A stretch of DNA of 64,000 nt, taken from positions 62,001-126,000 of the forward strand of contig NZ_MLFK01000007.1 of assembly GCF_001879205.1 (NCBI RefSeq), written 5' to 3'. Made by a program: the position numbers and the translations under genes. This DNA comes from Flavobacterium johnsoniae. GTDB taxonomy: Bacteria > Bacteroidota > Bacteroidia > Flavobacteriales > Flavobacteriaceae. The notes below the pieces were generated by a model. The model did not search any database. It worked only from the letters and a program-made list of their open reading frames with translations, and was not told the origin of the DNA. Shown here piece by piece: positions 62,764 to 64,000 of this stretch (its first letter is position 1; each line of letters opens with the position of its first letter).

Positions 62764-63465
62764 TAGAAGCGCCTGAACAATTAATCCGGCCAAAATTGCG
62801 ATTCCAAAACTGATTAAGGTTCCGATTAAAACATATTCAGTCAGTTTTCGGTCTTTGGCTTCTTTCAAATCTCCAAATCTAAAAATAGATTTTGCACCCA
62901 GTAAAAATCCTATTGCTTCAAAATGTCCGGTTAAGATAAAACCGAATACAAATAAGCGTTCTAAAATACCAATATAATTTCCGGCAGCTATCAGCGAATT
63001 ATCCTGATGGCTGTTTTGGCTTTCTGGAGCCCAGATCGAAATGATGGTTTTGATAAAAATAGATGTAGGTTTGGTAATCAATAAAATTCCGGTTATTAAA
63101 ATCCAGAAATTATTTTCCTGCCAAAAGTAGATGATGGTTTTGTTTTGGTATAAAAGTACAACTCCAATTAAAACCAAAATATGTGCAATCTGGTCTAAAA
63201 TAAACCAAGTGCGTTTTGTTTTGTTTTTTTGGAAATTGAGTTTAATCAGATCGATTATTCCGTGCGTAACAGCAATTAAAACCGCATAAGGAATAAAACT
63301 GAGTTCTCCGGCCAGAATTGCAGCTAAAATTCCATGCAGTAAAACATGCAGATACAGGTAGATACTTTGGTGTTTTTTACTTTCTTTATCGGTAACCCAG
63401 GAATTAGGCTGCCAGATAAAATCGCCTAACAAATGTGCCAGAAACAGTTTTATAAATAGAATCAT
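62752..63465 (-). CDS. DUF3307 membrane protein
   Basis: 237 residues with about six hydrophobic segments. The first is [21 protein letters not shown], the usual DUF3307 start, followed by [13 protein letters not shown] with a His pair. Function unknown. It starts with an ATG overlapping the stop of the SatD-like gene by four bases (ATGA), so the two are translationally coupled and probably work together. Confidence 0.85.
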   Translation of the reverse strand: MILFIKLFLAHLLGDFIWQPNSWVTDKESKKHQSIYLYLHVLLHGILAAILAGELSFIPYAVLIAVTHGIIDLIKLNFQKNKTKRTWFILDQIAHILVLIGVVLLYQNKTIIYFWQENNFWILITGILLITKPTSIFIKTIISIWAPESQNSHQDNSLIAAGNYIGILERLFVFGFILTGHFEAIGFLLGAKSIFRFGDLKEAKDRKLTEYVLIGTLISFGIAILAGLIVQALLLLP

Positions 63466-64000
63466 GGGGCTGTAAGTTGTTTTATTTGTGTTCTAAAATA
63501 ACGATCTAAATTCATAACCAAATCAAACTGAGCGCGCTTTTGTCTTCGGCTTACTGCGGCTTGGTTAATACCTAGTTTTTGTCCCAGTTCTTCTTGTGAA
63601 AGTGATGGGTTTTCTATGGCAGCAACAACAAATTCAGCCGATTGTGCAAGCCAGTTATCCATAAAAGTCAAAGCCAGCTGAATCATTAAGTTTAACTTTT
63701 CATCAATTTCAGCGTCACCGGTTCGCATGGCCAAAGTTACTTTTTGCTTTTTTAAAGTTTCGAAAAGCTCTCCCGAATTTATAAAAGCAGTTCCGTTACT
63801 TTCAGATATTCTTTGGGCATTATGTGTTTTATCTCCAAAACCGATACTCATTCTCGCATCAGATTTTAGAGCTCTTAAATGTGCTTTTATTAAAATGGCC
63901 GTCAAAAGGGCTTGTTCAGGATTTTTTATTTCAAGTTGAAATTCATCACCCCGGTATACTTCCCATTGACTAGGCGTTTCGCCAAGCGGAGTCAGGATTT
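63462..64000 (-). CDS. SatD-family protein, C-terminal part (cut by window edge)
   Basis: The frame stays open to base 64000 on the minus strand, giving about 178 residues of a longer protein. It reads QWEVYRGDEFQLEI near the window edge, then ARMSIGFGDKTHNAQRISES, and ends with a DNA-binding-like helix pair LSQEELGQKLGINQAAVSRRQKRAQ. SatD is known from Streptococcus; many relatives have this helix-turn-helix end. It ends in a four-base overlap with the DUF3307 gene, a common pairing. Confidence 0.8.
   Translation of the reverse strand, partial: ILTPLGETPSQWEVYRGDEFQLEIKNPEQALLTAILIKAHLRALKSDARMSIGFGDKTHNAQRISESNGTAFINSGELFETLKKQKVTLAMRTGDAEIDEKLNLMIQLALTFMDNWLAQSAEFVVAAIENPSLSQEELGQKLGINQAAVSRRQKRAQFDLVMNLDRYFRTQIKQLTAP

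Overview
The window is about 64 kb of AT-rich chromosomal DNA from a member of the Bacteroidota, most likely Flavobacterium or a close relative. The evidence is the -7 promoter motif TAnnTTTG before many genes, A-rich start regions mostly lacking Shine-Dalgarno sites, a TonB-dependent receptor paired with a DUF4249 lipoprotein, a monomeric isocitrate dehydrogenase, a roughly 314-residue NusB, a PUR-alpha-like protein, and many small lipoproteins. I see no rRNA, tRNA, insertion sequence, prophage or CRISPR array. The genus is inferred from these features, not from a database search.

Layout. 1-9.7 kb is accessory, nearly all on the minus strand: a GNAT fragment, an esterase, an outer-membrane protein, an ArsR regulator with two AHSA1-type paralogues, then a run of lipoproteins and small membrane proteins that includes two decayed genes. 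10-19.5 kb is core metabolism: lysA, gltD, gltB and, divergently, sucC. 19.7-22.5 kb holds a TraB-like secreted protein and a LytS/LytT two-component pair. 22.5-31.7 kb (minus) has DUF1456, an oxoamine-synthase-like enzyme with a dipeptide epimerase, uvrB, a lipoprotein hydrolase, rlmF and a thiamine pyrophosphokinase. 31.9-40 kb (minus) has a DinB protein, the TonB receptor/DUF4249/GyrI-like cluster, the monomeric isocitrate dehydrogenase, rplS and trmD. 40.3-45.6 kb (plus) has lipoproteins including an archaemetzincin, a Tat-exported TIM-barrel protein, a cupin, an MFS carrier, a cyclophilin-FKBP fusion and a cytochrome. 45.7-52.4 kb holds a GreA/Rnk-like factor with a long leader, a thioredoxin-like protein, three alpha/beta hydrolases, CsaA, the PUR-like protein and an ABC exporter. 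52.6-56.4 kb (plus) has an amino-acid dehydrogenase, nusB and yajC. 56.6-64 kb has pepT, a formylglycine-generating enzyme, a DUF6515-type protein, pyrD and a SatD/DUF3307 pair.

How genes work together: gltB/gltD encode the two glutamate synthase subunits. trmD and rplS form the usual translation pair, here separated by a repeat. The receptor and DUF4249 lipoprotein probably form one outer-membrane uptake unit. LytS and LytT are a sensor and its regulator. The ArsR regulator probably controls itself and the two AHSA1 genes through two palindromes around its promoter.

The intergenic DNA is the most unusual part. It carries several families of short inverted repeats, two copies of a structured element that may be the Flavo-1 RNA, and remnants of dead genes. 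I found no convincing defence system, secondary-metabolite cluster or wholly new system. The strongest new leads are the ArsR operator pair, a premature stop in the 6.0-6.7 kb lipoprotein gene, a frameshifted serine-hydrolase relic at 1.24-1.42 kb, the structured repeats, and the long leader before the GreA/Rnk-like gene.
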